Shown: positions 25,805 through 39,806, counted from the stretch's first letter. The stretch is DNA of 64,000 nt from Bryopsis sp. KO-2023 (GCA_030272585.1 BSYQ01000006.1:1327001-1391000); one strand, 5' to 3'. Notes: a model not told the origin generated them from the sequence alone. Translations and numbers: made by a program.

Positions 25805-28800
25805 TCATGGAGCAGGCCTGATCGGTGTATTTTTCAGAGTGTTTGAACCCATTTCCAGAGCAGCTTTGGACTGTTTTCTCCCATACCTGTTGATTGATAC
25901 AGGTGCTTCCCCCTCTTCAAGCAGCAGGGAGACCATCTTGCAAAACAAAAAAAACGACCCACAGAGGATGAGTTTTGAAATAAACGACATATTGAAATTG
26001 CAACGTCCATTTTGGTCCACTTTGGCATTCGATCAGGGAAAAGGGATGGGGAAAACTGAAGATGGCGATTCAGATTGAGCAGGCCTCCAAAAAATATGCG
26101 CACCTCTTCTGGGGCGAACAGGTCCCCCTTGCTGGCCTGGCCTGTCATGACCAGCTGTTGCACTGTCTTCTTTTCCTTCGCCCTTTGAAGGATTTTTTCT
26201 TCGATCGTCCCTCGGCATATCAGCCGGTAAACAGTCACATCTCTGGTCTGACCCAGTCGATGGGCCCGATCCATCGCCTCAAGGGACAAAAAAGCAGCAC
26301 CTCAATACAAACAATCGGGGCAATTATCCATGCAATTGAGGTGTCGGCCAGACAAGAAACAAGGCAAACAGTGCAGCACACACCTGAAGGTCCATGGTTG
26401 GATTCCAGTCAGACTCGAAGAAAATCACCGTGTCTGCTGCGGTAAGATTTATGCCGAGGCCTCCAGCTCGAGTGGACAGAAGGAAAACAAATATCTTGGG
26501 GTCTTGCTGAAAAGCATTGACCATGTCTCTTCTGTCGGAAATTGACGACTGTCCATCGAGACGTAGATATCGGTACCGCCTACAGGGAAAACAGTGCAAC
26601 ATTCAATTGGCACGCCAAGGGGCCCTGGAGGGGAAAAAAGCATGTAGAAAAGGTGGACGATTTGATTTTTCCCCTCGTTGCCCAATGCATCTCTGGTTTC
26701 CATTCTGTCTTGATTTTTATGGCAGCCTCAAGTAAAACAGAAAGGGTCATGAGGGAGTACAAAACTGTACAGATACAGATATGCTTCACAGTGGTGAACG
26801 ATACCACCACTATCAATTATATGCAACAATTAAATAATAATAACAATAAAACTATTTTGTTTGGAGAAAAAAAGGTATGCACAAGATTCACACAAGATTT
26901 CTTTCGTTTTGGGCAACATCCAATTCAAAAATTTCACCTCTTGATCCATTAAGAAAAAAAAAGTACCTGAAATTCAAATAATCTGCCAAAATGTTCATCA
27001 TCATGGTCATTTGGGAAAACAGCAGCACTCGATGCCCTGCCGCCTTCAGTTTCCTCAGCAGCCCATCCAATTTGAACATCTTCCCAGAGTCCACCAGGGC
27101 TTTTGCCAAGGCATACTGCTGCATTGGTGGTGCACTGCCGAAAGCCCTGTGCCATTCAATCCCAAAAAGGTAAATATTAATACACACAAATTCTTCAACA
27201 AAAAAGGACTTGCCTCTAGATTTCAAGAGGAGCAAACGAGGTTGGAAAAAAAAGATCCATCAACATTAGGGTCGCCACATCTTTTAAAATTCCCTATTTA
27301 TTCTAAAGAAGTTTTTAAGACGTGCCTAATTGATGATATTTTCAGAAGGAAGAGATAAACTTAAACTTTTGGGGTTTTTAGTACCTGTGCAGTGAGGACA
27401 CCAGCGGAGGTGCTGGGGGACCAGTGAGGATTCTTGATGTGACTTCTCGAATGGCAGAGGGTGCTCCCGCAGTGAATCGAACGTCGTCAATGTCGGCAGG
27501 GGAGTTGCCGAAAAGGAGCGAGGTCAGCCAAGCAGAGGAATGCCAGAAATGCATACGGCTTGCAAAGCTCCTTCAAAACAATTTCACAAACAACATCCAT
27601 TCTCAACATGAAAAAGGGATGTACCAAAAAAAATCAATCGATCCACAAAGAAAAAAAAATCGATTCTTGAACAACACACCTATCCGAACAAAGAATCTCC
27701 GGCGCCGGGGCGAGAACAGGCTCCACGAATCCAGGTCTCAATCGTTTCAAAATGTCGAGCATCCCCAGCATTCGCTCCTCCGCTCCACGAACGAGGGGCC
27801 CGCATCCAACACAGTCTGCCGAATCTGGGATCTCCCTCAACGAATCTGTGGCAGCATGCACGTCCACCAGCAGAATGCGATTGGAACGAAGGGCATAAAC
27901 TCTTCCCTGTGATTTCGCCGTCCAGTGCCTCTCCCAGAATCCAGCAGTTGTCCTTGAGTTACAAAACAAATGCACACATTGTGTCGAGATATTTCCCTGG
28001 GCAGTTTTTTCTTCAGGAAGAGAACACGATAAGGATCAGCAGAGCACAGGTAAGCAGATTTTCCCCCTACCTATCGTTCCGGTGTTGCTGCATTTGATGG
28101 ACCCATCTTTGCAAGGGGTCAGCCACACTCATGAAATGTACTTTGTTTGGGCTCAAGCCGCTGATCCCCACAAACCCAAAGCAGCCGCCTTGCCCCATAG
28201 ATTCCAACACATTCGCTGGCTGAAAAATACACAGTCGATTGTGCAGCCATTTCTCACGGAAACCATCCTTCCAACCTGCACACCACCACTCGGATCAAAA
28301 GTGGAGGGGGTATGCGTCTTTAATTCTAGAATCAACAGTGCTTGAAGCACCACAACTGCCATCTTCTAGATATCCGTCCTATAGTATTGCACTTTCAAGA
28401 CTTGGGAAATACTTTTTATTTCGTTATTATTATTATTTTATTTTTTTGGATCAGGATCGTACGACCTTTTTTATGATACGATCTCCTTTTCTAACCGCTG
28501 GTTGGTAGTGATTTGTCGATATGCAAATATTACTTTAAATATTTTTGAAATAATTCATGTGCCCATATGCCCCATTTTTCTCCTTTAATATGTAGAGTAA
28601 AAATACCACAGTGTTGATTTACAGTTTCAACACTCGCCTGACATTGCCGATTGCCCACTCGCAACCCCTTCCCTGAACACAAGTTTGGGCAGCTCGAACG
28701 ACAGTTCTGGTCGATTTCCTGAATAATACACCCATGACAAAGATCCAAACGCTGCTGGGCTCAACGGGCAAGCTTGGTGTGCGAAATGCAAGGGCACTCT

Positions 28801-31800
28801 CTCGCTCTGCTCTTCGAAAAGCTCTGGATGATTGCACACCTGAACAATCGATAAAAATTCTGAGGTGGTGGCGTGGACGTCCCCAGCAAAAACGGGGGAA
28901 ATCCATTTTTTCGAAAATGAAACAGTGCAAAAAAACACCAGCTTCTTTTCCTTTTCCCATGTCGAGGTCGATCAGTGTCTTCAGGTTGGAAAAAAAACAT
29001 AATAAAAATATTTGCACATAAGTACAAAGTGTCAAATTTTTATGTGTGCCATTTTGCTTCTCTATTTTGCATAATTGAATTCATAAATTTTTTACTGCAG
29101 CATCATGTGACCACATCATTGCGAAATACCAGTCAAAGCACTCGTCCGATTTTCACAAAAAAAAGCTCCATTCTTTTCTTTCTTTTACCTTTCTGAGTTG
29201 GATGACCAGATTCATCAGATTGACCACTTTGTCATCAGAATCGAACAAGTGAGCTAAATTTAGATTTTCCCGGAGGGCGGTATACAACATGCGTTGCCGC
29301 CTGGACAAATCACAGAACACCACTTTTTCGTGTTTTGAAACCATTTCCCCTGCCACGTCCGATTTCACCCTGCGAAGCATAAAAGGGGACAGCAGCGAAT
29401 GGAGCCTCTTGAGCTGCTCCTTGTTCAGTTCGTGACTGCCTTCTGCAAACTGTTCCAGGCCCTTGCTGAACCAATCGTTGAATTGCTCCATGCTGTCGAA
29501 CAGAGTGGGCATGATGAAATGAAGGAGTGCCCAGAGCTCTGCCAAATTGTTCTGGAATTGAAATCACAAAGTTCATTACGTTGATAGGTGAATGATATCT
29601 CGAGGTTGCTCAAATGCATGTAGAGAAACCCGAATTTGATGAAATACATCTACACATTTTTTTTCCCCCAATTTGAATTTACATGGTTTCCAAACTCCTG
29701 ACATGTGGATTCAATAAACCTATGTGACTATCGATTTATGTGTGGTGGGAGCCCCTTACTTGTATCGGTGTGCCCGTTAACAATATTCGATTTCTGCAGC
29801 TGAACGACAAAAGCGTTTTCCATCGAACGGAACTGCTGCTCTTTATGGCCTGCAAATGAAATTGAGCAAGAATTCAAATCAACAGAAAAGAAAAGCAAGG
29901 ATTTCGCGTCTATTTCCCTCTAAAGAGGAAAGGAAACAAATTTTCAACTTCAAAAAACAGTCGAATCAATACGCCCAATCGCAACATTTCAAAAAAAAGC
30001 CAGGTGCATCAAGTACTCCCCAAGGAAAAACCTGTGATTGCACAGCAATCGCATAGGAAAAAATGGGGCCAACAATAGGAAAATACTTTTTCTTCATGAA
30101 AGGGGTTGTATGGCACTCACTTGGGCTTCATCCAGAATCATGTATTGCCATTTCGGTCGTTTGAGATAAGGTTCGTCTTGAATCAGCAGTTGGTAGGACG
30201 TCACCATAACATTGAAGGGTGGCTCCTTGGAGTACATCTTCCGAGGATTAAAACTTTGCCGTAAGACTTTTCTGTCTTGCTGGGAGCCCCAGTAAGGCAG
30301 CACCTTGAAACTGGGGAAAAACTGCGACAGCTGCCCACCCACAAGAATAAGAAAAATTACACCAACTCAAACAACATGACTGCATCAAATAACAAATACT
30401 TTTCTTTTTTTCTTTTTTCCATCAGATGGTTTGGGGACCCCCAATGAAGGAGACTACTCGCGACTGGACTTTAAGATCAAAATTTCCTAGAAGCATTTTT
30501 CTTTTTTCTCCCTTTTTTTCTTCCCGGAAGATTTATTTTGCGAATTGACGGGTGCCTTACTTCACTGTCCCAATTGTGCAGAGTGCTAGATGGGGCCACG
30601 ACGAGAAAAGGTCCCCATATGTTTTTTTCCTCCGCCAAGTGAGCCATGAATGCAATCGCCTGGATAGTTTTCCCCAAACCCATTTCGTCTGCCAAAATCC
30701 CGTTCAATCCTTTTTCGTATAAATTCACCAGCCACTGAAGTCCACGCAGTTGATACTCCTTCAATTTCCCCTGCAACCAAGAAAAAAAAACAAATAGTAT
30801 CCTCATTTCAACTTAATTCAATGACAAATCTGTCAAAAATAAAAATCACAAAAAAAACACATAAAATACATACATTTGCAGAAACACTCAAAAAAATTAC
30901 TTAAGCATTATTGAAGGCACAAAATTAGACAAGGGTGGGGACCTCCATGGAAGAAAAAAATATTAGGAGTGGCCACACAGGTGCTTTTTTTTCACTTTTT
31001 TTTTGGGGGGGGGAGGGGGGCTCCAACCTTGAATCCTTTGGGCTGCTGAACTTTGGAAGTAGAGGGCATGGAGGAAGGGTTTATCAAACTACTGCCTCCA
31101 CCCCCTGCATACAAATCAAAATCAAACAACAAACATAGAAATTTGGAGACAAATAGACAATTGTGCAGAAAACGCTATCGACCTTCCCTTGACAGAAATT
31201 CTAGTCAAGGTTTTTGCTTTGATCAACATGCACCATGCAAACCCACCTCCAGCCTTTAAGTGGGCTTCTTGGTATTCTTTATCAAATTTCTCCATCCGCT
31301 CGGTAGTGGAAACCACCGCAGCCTCTGCTTGAATTTTTGCTTCTTTCAACAGTGCCGCATCCTCCTCTACATGCCAAAAAACACAACAGAAAAAACTTGA
31401 AAAAAAACAATCCAAGCGCTCCTCATTTCTCAAACTTCAAGTAATCCAACACCAAAAAATAAATAAAAAAAAAAAAAAATCATTGGCTGCCTTTCGCTCA
31501 TCCTAACAGAAGCACAATTGCACCTCACCATCTTCGAGAACTGGTGTGGGCAAAACACTGGCCGCCGACTCCCCTCCGAGTTTGTTTGCCATGAAATGCG
31601 AGTACAATTCCGTTTTGTTCAACAAAAAGTTGAGCTTTTGTGCTTGTCTCCTCTGTTCCGTTTCTTCCTCTTCACGCTTTCTTTGCTCAGCTGCCGCTTT
31701 TTCCTCCTATTGAAACGATTTGTGTGATCGTTAAGACATGCAACGATGGTACTTTTCCATATCCATTTATTTCCCATTTTTGTCGATTTATTTGATTAGA

Positions 31801-33965
31801 AAGTGAGTGCGAAAACACCTCCACCAGGTAACAATATCTTCCTTGGAACTACAACATTTTGTCTTGCAAAAAAAGCCACCAGACCTTTATGATTTAGTAT
31901 GAAAATAGAAATATTACATTCTTTTTTCCTTTACATTTATCCTGAAAAAGCCTGACATACCTGTTTTTTGATGTCCGCTGCTTCCCTGTCGGCCTTCCTC
32001 CAGAAAGTCAACATATCTCTGCACATTTTCTTCATGACATGTGTCGCTTTGGCTGCCTCCCTGGAATTTCGAGCAGCCCTTTGCCGAACCTCTCTCCTAC
32101 ACATTTCCGCTAATTTCCTTGCATCTTGCACCTTTATTTTTTTTCAACAAAGAAACACACAACACCACTTTAACATTTCTAGAGGATTTCCACAAGACAT
32201 TCTCACTACTCATCAACCCAATGAATCAAAAATTCTTTCGGATTTTTTCATGGCAATTAAACGAATAATTCCATTTTTTTTCTGACAACTACAAAAATTC
32301 TGATCAACCTATAATCTCTTATAATGCTTTACTTCATATGTATTTTTTTTTTGTCTTTTTGAAAAAAATATAACGAAACTGAGCATACAAGTGTGGACAG
32401 ACCCCCATTGTTTCGGGAAAAATACAAATGGAGCGTTCCTCCTATCACCTGTTTCTTGCTTGCAGTTTGCCAAGCTTTGAACGTTTTGGGTAAATCCCGC
32501 CTGATCATCAACCCCCAATGCTTCCTGGCCTCGGATGCCTCCAACCTTTCTCGAATATCAGGATTGGTAACAGCAGCCTTTTTGAGAATGGAACGCTGCT
32601 TCGAGGTAATCTGTTCCAAATCCACACAAAAATAATAATAAAAAAAATACCCTCTCCTGAACCTCACTCTTTCAAAAAGTGTGAGGTCAAATTTCAAAGC
32701 TGGACTCCATTCTACCCAATCAGGCGAGTATGCAGGGGAAAATGATTTTGCATTTTTGAGAAATGAAGGGGTCTTGCAGCTTGAGGGAGAGCTATCAAAA
32801 ACAAAAAAAGCACCTTATCAAATTCGAGAGTTTCCCATCCCTCCACGAATTTGCTTTCACGCTTTTTATGCTTCACAACCTCCTCTGATTTCTCTTGTTT
32901 GTTCTCCTCTTCACCCAACATCGAACCCTCTTCCTCAGCGGCTGGTGGGGTACTCTGTTCTGCAGGTGGCTGTAAGAAAAAAACCCCAAAACATCCTCAG
33001 AAAAAACAGAAACAGTCAGTCTAAACCTTGAAATTTCTCAGGTCCACAAACACTTGTCGTCAGTTTTGGCAGCACTGTTTTTTTGTATTTTTTTGGGCTG
33101 TTGGTGGAAGAACAAATCCATAGAACAGATCCTTTTCTTGCCTCACCACAGTTGCTTTGGATTTTTTCTTCCTGTCATTCCCGGCTCCATCCACTTTGTT
33201 ACCCCTGACTCGTTTTTTGGAGGTTTTTTTGGGCGACTTTTCGGAATGGAAAGCCCAATCCGAGTGAAACCAAGAAGCAGCATTTGCTGCTTCATCCTCC
33301 CCCTCCCCACTCCAAAACGACAGAGGTTTGAAGTCGTGCGGATCGTAGCCCAGAGAACCCTTGGAAAAACAAGCCCAAGGTTTCCCCATTTGCTTCTCCA
33401 GAGTTGCATTTTTCAAGCTGGCCAGTGTGACTGTGGTGATGGGCCCTTTCAGAACACCATCACTGATCCTCAATTCCTCCAGGGATGGCCACACTCTCCC
33501 CTTGGCAAGCTCATCGTACAAGGGGGGGATGGGCAGCACCAATCCCAAACCCAGATCTATGCCTGACCTTGGTTTTTGCCCCACACGTACAGATGGCTTG
33601 TACAGAGAAAAATTATTCCCAGTCTGACCGGCAGGAGAAGCCAGCGACTTTGCAGCACCTCGCTCCTTGGCAACGAGTTGGCTGGGGAGCGGGTCGAAAT
33701 CTTGTTCCAGTGCCGAAGCCTCCGTTTCTCGTTGTTCAGCACCGGGATCCCTCGAGGAATGATTTTGCGTCGCACTCGTCGTGGGCTGCGGTGTTTGACC
33801 AGGGGTGGAAGTTTGGGCGCGTTGAAAAACGCTGCTGGTCCCGCCGGGACTCACCACCTGGGATTCGCTTCCAGAGAAAGGCCAATGGATAGGCGATGGG
33901 CTGGAATGCCCTGAGCCCGGTCGATTGACGCTCGAGTCTGCGTTCGTCCACCCCAGATCCTCCAT
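25805..33965 (-). CDS. INO80: INO80 chromatin-remodelling ATPase
   Basis: Nineteen exons join in frame to about 1,339 residues: 33,147-33,965; 32,814-32,969; 32,449-32,610; 31,961-32,131; 31,529-31,706; 31,247-31,366; 31,028-31,104; 30,561-30,770; 30,121-30,330; 29,760-29,849; 29,189-29,551; 28,666-28,839; 28,071-28,219; 27,680-27,952; 27,385-27,570; 26,967-27,146; 26,384-26,579; 26,104-26,277; 25,805-25,936. Exons 3-5 hold the DBINO domain ([28 protein letters not shown]). Exon 8 carries Walker [11 protein letters not shown], exon 9 the DEAQ box, and exons 10-11 [20 protein letters not shown] and [10 protein letters not shown]. Exons 12-15 form the long lobe-splitting insert typical of INO80. 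Exons 17-18 carry [17 protein letters not shown] and [20 protein letters not shown]80 slides and edits nucleosomes in the nucleus. The exon 12 donor and the last exon, read through to TGA, are the least certain parts. Confidence 0.93.
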
Positions 33966-35592
33966 GCGCTAAGAATTCGCGCCAACGAGCGCGAGTCAAC
34001 TGTAAAAACTGTCGAAAATGCGGTCAGATAGGTCGAAAACAGGACGATAGGTTCGCTTTTTCGGGGCAGAGATCTAAAGAAAGACGTCATTTGGTAAGAG
34101 GAAGTTCCAAGGAGTAGAAATAGACGATAGTCCTGCTAGTCGCTTTTTTCTGCCAGCTACAGCTGATTGTAGAGCGGACTGACTCTGTTTCCATGGAGAC
34201 TCTACGGTTGGCACGACGACCAGGTCAGAAACGAAAAGTCAAAGAAGGTCGAGGATGGAGGAAAAACCACGTCATATTCAACGAACGAAAATTCCCTCAA
34301 GGTGATTCAGACCAAACGTGACTTCCGCAGCCCAGGCTTCATTGACAAGGGGAAAAAACAAGTTCAAAAAGATCCACACAACAAAGACGTCGAAAGCGCG
34401 CGCGCGTCGACCATATTAAGAGCGTCGTACGACGTTTGCGGTCACCCACGTTCGCTGTTCATGAAGTAGGTGGGTCGGTCGCAGCGAGAGACAGTGCGGT
34501 AGAAAATCAGCCGATTTCAACGACGACCACTAGCCATTCTGGCACCCACCCAACCCACCCAGCGGTTACGAAACCGTCGCAAACAAACAACTTTCCACTC
34601 GGCCACAAAACATTTCCAAAACGCGAAATCCATCCCCCACCCCCTCTCCGACGAATTCCCCGTTGCCCTCGCAAGCGGATCTCACCGTCCACACTCAAGT
34701 CGAAGTGCGCGTCTCCCAAACAACAAGTTTCCTCCACAGGCCGTCCCACCGAACGTTGGTTTCGCTAGAAAGCCGTCTAGGTTTGGACCCAGAGGACGAC
34801 ACCGGACACGAGCATCTCTGCACGAGAAACCAGACGGCGCCATGGAGCGAGATATTAGCAAACAGTGAGAGGGGTACTGTGGAACAATTCGCTGCATCTG
34901 CGATGTCGACAGCAGGAAAGGTGGGTTTCATGAGTCTGACAAAATACACCACCATGACCAATCCCACGATCGTAGGTTCAATCCCGCTTCCTCCGTTTTC
35001 CTAAAAGGAAACTCTGGCGTGTTGGGTAAAGGAGAAGACTCCAAGTAAGACTTCTTTATTCTCTTTCTTTCACAGCTCACCAAACCATAATATTTTGGGG
35101 AGGGTTGATTCGGGCAAGAAAAGACCACTTCTGCAAAACTGGTGTCAGGTTCGCACCATGGGCATCTCCCCCCCTCCCAAAAGAAAAGGATTTCAACAAT
35201 GAAGGAAAGACAAGGGAGACGCAATGTGTGTGCCCCAGAAATGCAACCAATCATATTTACTTCAACTGATTAGTACCCACATGCCCAATCTTAATGACTA
35301 ATCGCGGGCGGGGTTCATGTCTGCTGGGGGTCAACAGCAATCTTGATGCCCCAGTGTATAGCATGGTCCACAACTCTCCCATGTCTGCTGTTCGAAACAG
35401 GTTGAGGAAAATTACAATAGTTTCCCTGTAATTTCCCTGCTAAACAATGAAAAGTGAAAGAAAACAAAGCTGGCCACCCCTCATCACCCCATCTACCTCC
35501 ATCTCTTCGTTTATAAGAAAACCGCTGCCTAATTCTGCTGGTGTCACTATTTCGCTACCCTCCTGCTCAATCCATATCCCCCATATTGCCCA
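33966..35592. other. Region upstream of INO80, no supported gene
   Basis: GC-richer DNA next to the INO80 start, likely including its promoter. Plus-strand frames at 34,436-34,768 and 34,663-35,004 are open but Pro/Ser/Arg-rich, overlap each other and have no recognisable domain or splice partner. A short exon such as MSTAGK before a GTGGGT donor at about 34,919 could start a plus-strand gene, but I found no continuation. Confidence 0.5.
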
Positions 35593-36935
35593 CTATATTC
35601 CCAACTTTTTCGCTTGGGTCATGATGCCCCATACTAGAGTGTAGGTTCTATCATCCTCCAATTCTTTGAAATGCCGGAGCACATCCCCCGGGTTGACGGC
35701 TGATTTCAAACCGGAGGAAGCATTGATGCTCAATAAATCCAGCATGTCCTCTTCCCCTGACAAATTAAATGTCTCTGGGGGCAACCCATCCTCCATTATG
35801 AGGTGAATTCGTTTGCTGATGTCTGCAGGGCAATGTGTGAATTGACAATGAGTAAACACAGTCATAAAACTGGTGGTAAAGACAAATTTTGGCAAATTTC
35901 CTTCCTGAGAAATGCGAAATTTTCTACACCGAGAAAACAAAAAGAAAGGCCCTTCCACACAACAAGATTGCAACACAGCGGTTATTCCATGGGAAATGAT
36001 CCATAGGTGCCAGACGCTTCTATTCAGCAATCCAGATTCAAACTTTGTGTTCTGTAAACTATAGTATGTCTTAAAAATTTGTTTCTGTGTTCACTCACGT
36101 TCATGGACTTTTTCCCAGAAGAGGGCAGCGAGGCCTTTGTATTTCGTATCGAAAGAAGTCATAAAATCAACTTTTTCGACTTCCGTCAGCTGCGCATTCG
36201 TGAACAAGTCCAACACAGATTTCAGCGCCGCAAAATCGGAACTACTTCTGAGCATCGACACTGTTCCAAATGTTTCAACAAAAATATCCCATCAATTCCA
36301 CTTCTTGCATATACACATTCATCATTATTATTATTTATTTAATTTTTCTTTTGGGGGGGGGTAAATTTTCTTGGATGTTTTCCTGTATTTTCTATTATCT
36401 GCTGACCCATCTATCAAGCATTTTATATGCGAAACACAAATCATTGGTCAAGTAAACTGATGATATGTGCCAGCTGAGATTTTGCAGGTGGCCACTTGCA
36501 TTTCCCGTGTTACTGTTCGAATCTCAGCAAATTACTTTCCCTTGGATCCATCAAGAAATTGTTGCAAAACCTCAGCTACCCTCTCTTGTTCACTTGTGAG
36601 AATGGGAAAGACTGCATGCATCCAATCGTCTCATTTGTTCGCATCGTCCCCAGAAGATGCTGTATTGCCCATGATCACCTCTGGATCGGGTTCGATCTCT
36701 CGATGCAAAACTGAAATTGCAAGGGGTGACACCCACCTTGTTCTTCCAGCTTCTTTTGTGGAGTTGTAGCTATTCCTCTCGTGTGTTCACCGAATCTCCA
36801 AATGTCGGCTAATGACGGCTTTTCCTTGTTGCCGAGCCATCCGCTGGCGGCGGCACCAGGGGCGACGATCCTCTCCAAACATTGGGCATTGATCGACCCC
36901 CTAAGTTTGACGAGCGTTCTGCAAGCAGATAGCAT
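35593..36935 (-). CDS. Unrecognised four-exon protein, possibly mitochondrial
   Basis: Exons 36,737-36,935, 36,536-36,629, 36,099-36,247 and 35,593-35,822 join with matching phases (1, 2, 1) into 223 residues. The start (MLSACRTLVKLRG, then Arg/Ala-rich and free of acidic residues for over 20 positions) looks like a mitochondrial presequence. The body is mostly helical by composition: VFPILTSEQERVAEVLQQF, FAALKSVLDLFTNAQLTEV, YKGLAALFWEKVHEHISKR and a C-terminal FKELEDDRTYTLVWGIM. I recognise no domain. It is divergently arranged with the ZNRD2-like gene, start codons 354 bp apart. The exon 2 acceptor (ATGAG) is weak but is the only one giving an open frame. Confidence 0.6.
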
Positions 36936-37289
36936 ATTCGTAGAGAGAGTGTCGATTTGTTTTATCGACCCGACGTCCAGCAATTCGGTGAATGAAGATT
37001 GGGGAGAAGCATTTTCAAACAAAGAAGGATGCTGGCGTGGCGCATTACTCCACGTGAAACCGAACCGTTCAGAAATTTTCTGCCAAACCCCTCGGAATGG
37101 CCTTGGACAGCGATTCTGCGCCACTGCACCAGTGCACGTGAAATAAAGCGGATCTGTCGCACCCCACCAGATTTTTCGAGTTTTTGGCACCCCAGTGTTG
37201 AAGAAGTTCACGTGGCTCCTTGCCGGTGAATGACAGTTTGAGGGTTCGGGATTTTTGAAGGCCGGTTGAGCTGCTACCAGAGAGTCTCG
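36936..37289. promoter_or_regulatory. Shared divergent promoter region
   Basis: 354 bp lies between the start codon of the minus-strand putative mitochondrial gene and that of the plus-strand ZNRD2-like gene. Position alone supports this; no core element is distinct. Confidence 0.45.
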
Positions 37290-39806
37290 ATGACTTCTAC
37301 CGATCCCACGCGAGTGGAAACTGGCAGCGTCGCGAGCATCGGCGAACTGCTGCTGAGAGGATGGACGATGCTCGCGCAGAGCTGTGACGACTGCAGAGTG
37401 AGACGTCGTGTGTTCTCGCTCCCTGGTCGATCCCCACGACCCGAATTCTTCTTCCACGCGATACGTGACACGCATTATCTCCGATATCTGCTCGATTGCG
37501 CGTGTGTCTTCGAGAATCTGGGGATTTTCCCCCGTGACGTCGTCGGGCTGTCGGCTCGGCAAGTGAAATTGGAGTGGCAGTTGTGTGTGTGCGCAGGTGC
37601 CTCTGATGCAGGACCCTCAGTCTGGAGGCAAGCTGTGCGTTAATTGTCAAAAGACGACGCACGATTCTCAGGAAGGCTCCTCCGCTCGAGACGAGGGGCT
37701 GACGTCTTCCCGACGCCAGAAGGTACGGCATTTTCCCTCTTTTTCCCTTCAGCACATGATTCAATGCTGCATTCCACGATCAATTACTTTTAGCTGCTCC
37801 ACACCAGTTCTACAAGTGGGAGTTCCAGACAGCAAAATCGGGGCCTTTTTCTCAATGCAGCCACTGATTGGTGATTGGCTAAGACTATGTAGCACTGGTA
37901 AATAGGGGAAAATTTGAAAAGGACCTGCTTGAAGGGCATTTCTTGTGATCGTTTTCACTTAGAGTGAAGATCGAGATGAGGATCAGTGGGATGAAAGGCT
38001 CGGACCCTTTTCGAATGTGAGATGCCTCTACATCCTGTCATGGTTTTTTTTTTCAAACCAAGAAGGGCTCATTTCTCAGAGAAACTAAATAAAAGTAAAA
38101 CAGGTTGCGAGTACTTGATGTTTCTTGAATTTGATTTAAGTGGGAGGATTGACAATGATCTGAGTTGGATGCATCGCTTTGTTGTTTTCTGCGATTCCTC
38201 TTCTTTTTTTTTTTTTTCTGCGGGGGGGGGGGTCAGGAGATGGATATGTGAATCGTAGGAGCTGACACCTCACGTTTCATGAGTGGTGGAAAATCTTCTG
38301 GAAACAAAGCTTGAGGAGGGTTTTTTTTTCCCTTTGATGCAGAGAGAGGGTGGTCAATCAGAGAGGCCGACATCTCGCAACGGTGGATTTCAACAGCTTC
38401 AACAGAATGTGGCATCTCAAAGCACCGCCGACACCAATTCTGAGAAGCTGGCAGTAAAAATGACCCAGGGATGGACTTTGACATCCATCTTTTGCCCCAG
38501 GTGAGAAAGATTTTCGACCCCCCCACTTGTTTGTCTGCATTTTCCTCCTCAGGAAATCTGCAGCTGTTCCAAGAGCTTCGAATGCTTTGTTTCTGAGCGA
38601 TATCAGCACATGATATACCTCGTGATTTGATTTCGAATTTTCTGGAGGCTTGCTTGGGCGAATCGGACACTATTGAATTATTTTTTTCTGTCTTTGGATA
38701 TCTAATGAAAGGTGCACTACACCTTTGGTCCGCAATCGAGAAAAATCTCTCTTTTGCGTGGGATGCGACCTTTACACGATTCCCCAAGGCCAAGGTTCCA
38801 ATTTCGCTCCACCTGGGGATTCACTCAGGTCCAGCCAAAAGCGAACGAAGCTAGCGTCAAGGTCAGCAGACGGTGAATCAAAAACTGGCAGATTATGTGT
38901 GATATGTTGAATCCAGCTTGTTTTTTTCACATCAGCTGACTAATCAATCATTCATTGGTGGAAGAACTGATAAACTCTATTTGTGGTTTGGTTGCAGCCC
39001 TGATGGGACATCATCGCCAGGAGGAACTAGATTGGCCACGGCAGGGGAACCTTCGAGAGGCCAATTTGAAAACATCAGTCAAAGGTCTGAAAGGATGGAG
39101 CTGGACGAACACCCTCCAGCCAGAGTCAGGTCCCTTTGCATCAATTTTCTCTTTTTGTTTTATTGCCAATCATAAATTCCCTTCCATGGACCTTCGATGA
39201 AGTGAGATTGGAGTGCTACCTGAATTTGTTATCTTGGCACGGACACATGGCTGACACATTGGGCGTTTCTGTGAAAAAATTAGCAAATATTACTGAAGCA
39301 TTTCGTTTTATTTTATTCTTCCAAGGATTTCATAACTGGACACTAAATCCAGAAAACACGTGGTTGAAAATTGTTGTGCAGGGAGCATGTTGAAATGGAT
39401 ATTGCTGAGCAAGGTAGAAGGCATCACATGACGGATCGCCAGAAATCAGTCAGGGAAACTCTGCTGGAAAAGATGGAGGAGGTACAATACACCCAATAAC
39501 CAGCACACAGAAATCCCTTCAAGTCCCTCTGGGAAGAAAACGTATTTTTACATCGCCGGAAACTGCCCTGGGTTAAAATCATTCAAACGCAACCTGGGTT
39601 GAGGAAATTCTTTACAATCGATCAATCGATCCAATTGCTTGTTGTTTGGAAAATATCCCTGAATGGTGACGTTGCAGGCAAAGAACTTCCTCCACTCGAC
39701 ACCTGCCAGCCAGGTTGATTTGTGCTTGAAATATGTGAATTTGATTGGAAGCTGCTGGGAAACTGCTCAGAAATTGAGCGCTCCAACAAACATGGATGAT
39801 ATTTGA
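37290..39806 (+). CDS. ZNRD2/SSSCA1 (autoantigen p27)-like protein with two zinc-ribbon domains
   Basis: Eight exons: 37,290-37,397; 37,597-37,722; 37,963-38,016; 38,343-38,500; 38,712-38,861; 38,998-39,129; 39,382-39,481; 39,678-39,806, giving 318 residues. The first domain reads ELLLRGWTMLAQSCDDC ... CVNCQ, matching ZNRD2 (YLLRGYRMLGETCADC...CVACQ). A second copy follows: KMTQGWTLTSIFCPRC ... RNREKSLFCVGC. Both have paired CxxC motifs for Zn2+. The last two exons form a helix (SQVDLCLKYVNLIGSCWETA) like the conserved ZNRD2 C-terminus. Animal ZNRD2 has one zinc ribbon, so the duplicated domain and greater length are unusual. Its cellular role is poorly known; spindle/centromere links in animals come from general knowledge of the family. 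Confidence 0.82.

Noticed and set aside
34436..35004. Overlapping Pro/Ser/Arg-rich frames upstream of INO80.
   Set aside because: They are in different phases, low in complexity, lack splice partners and show no family resemblance.
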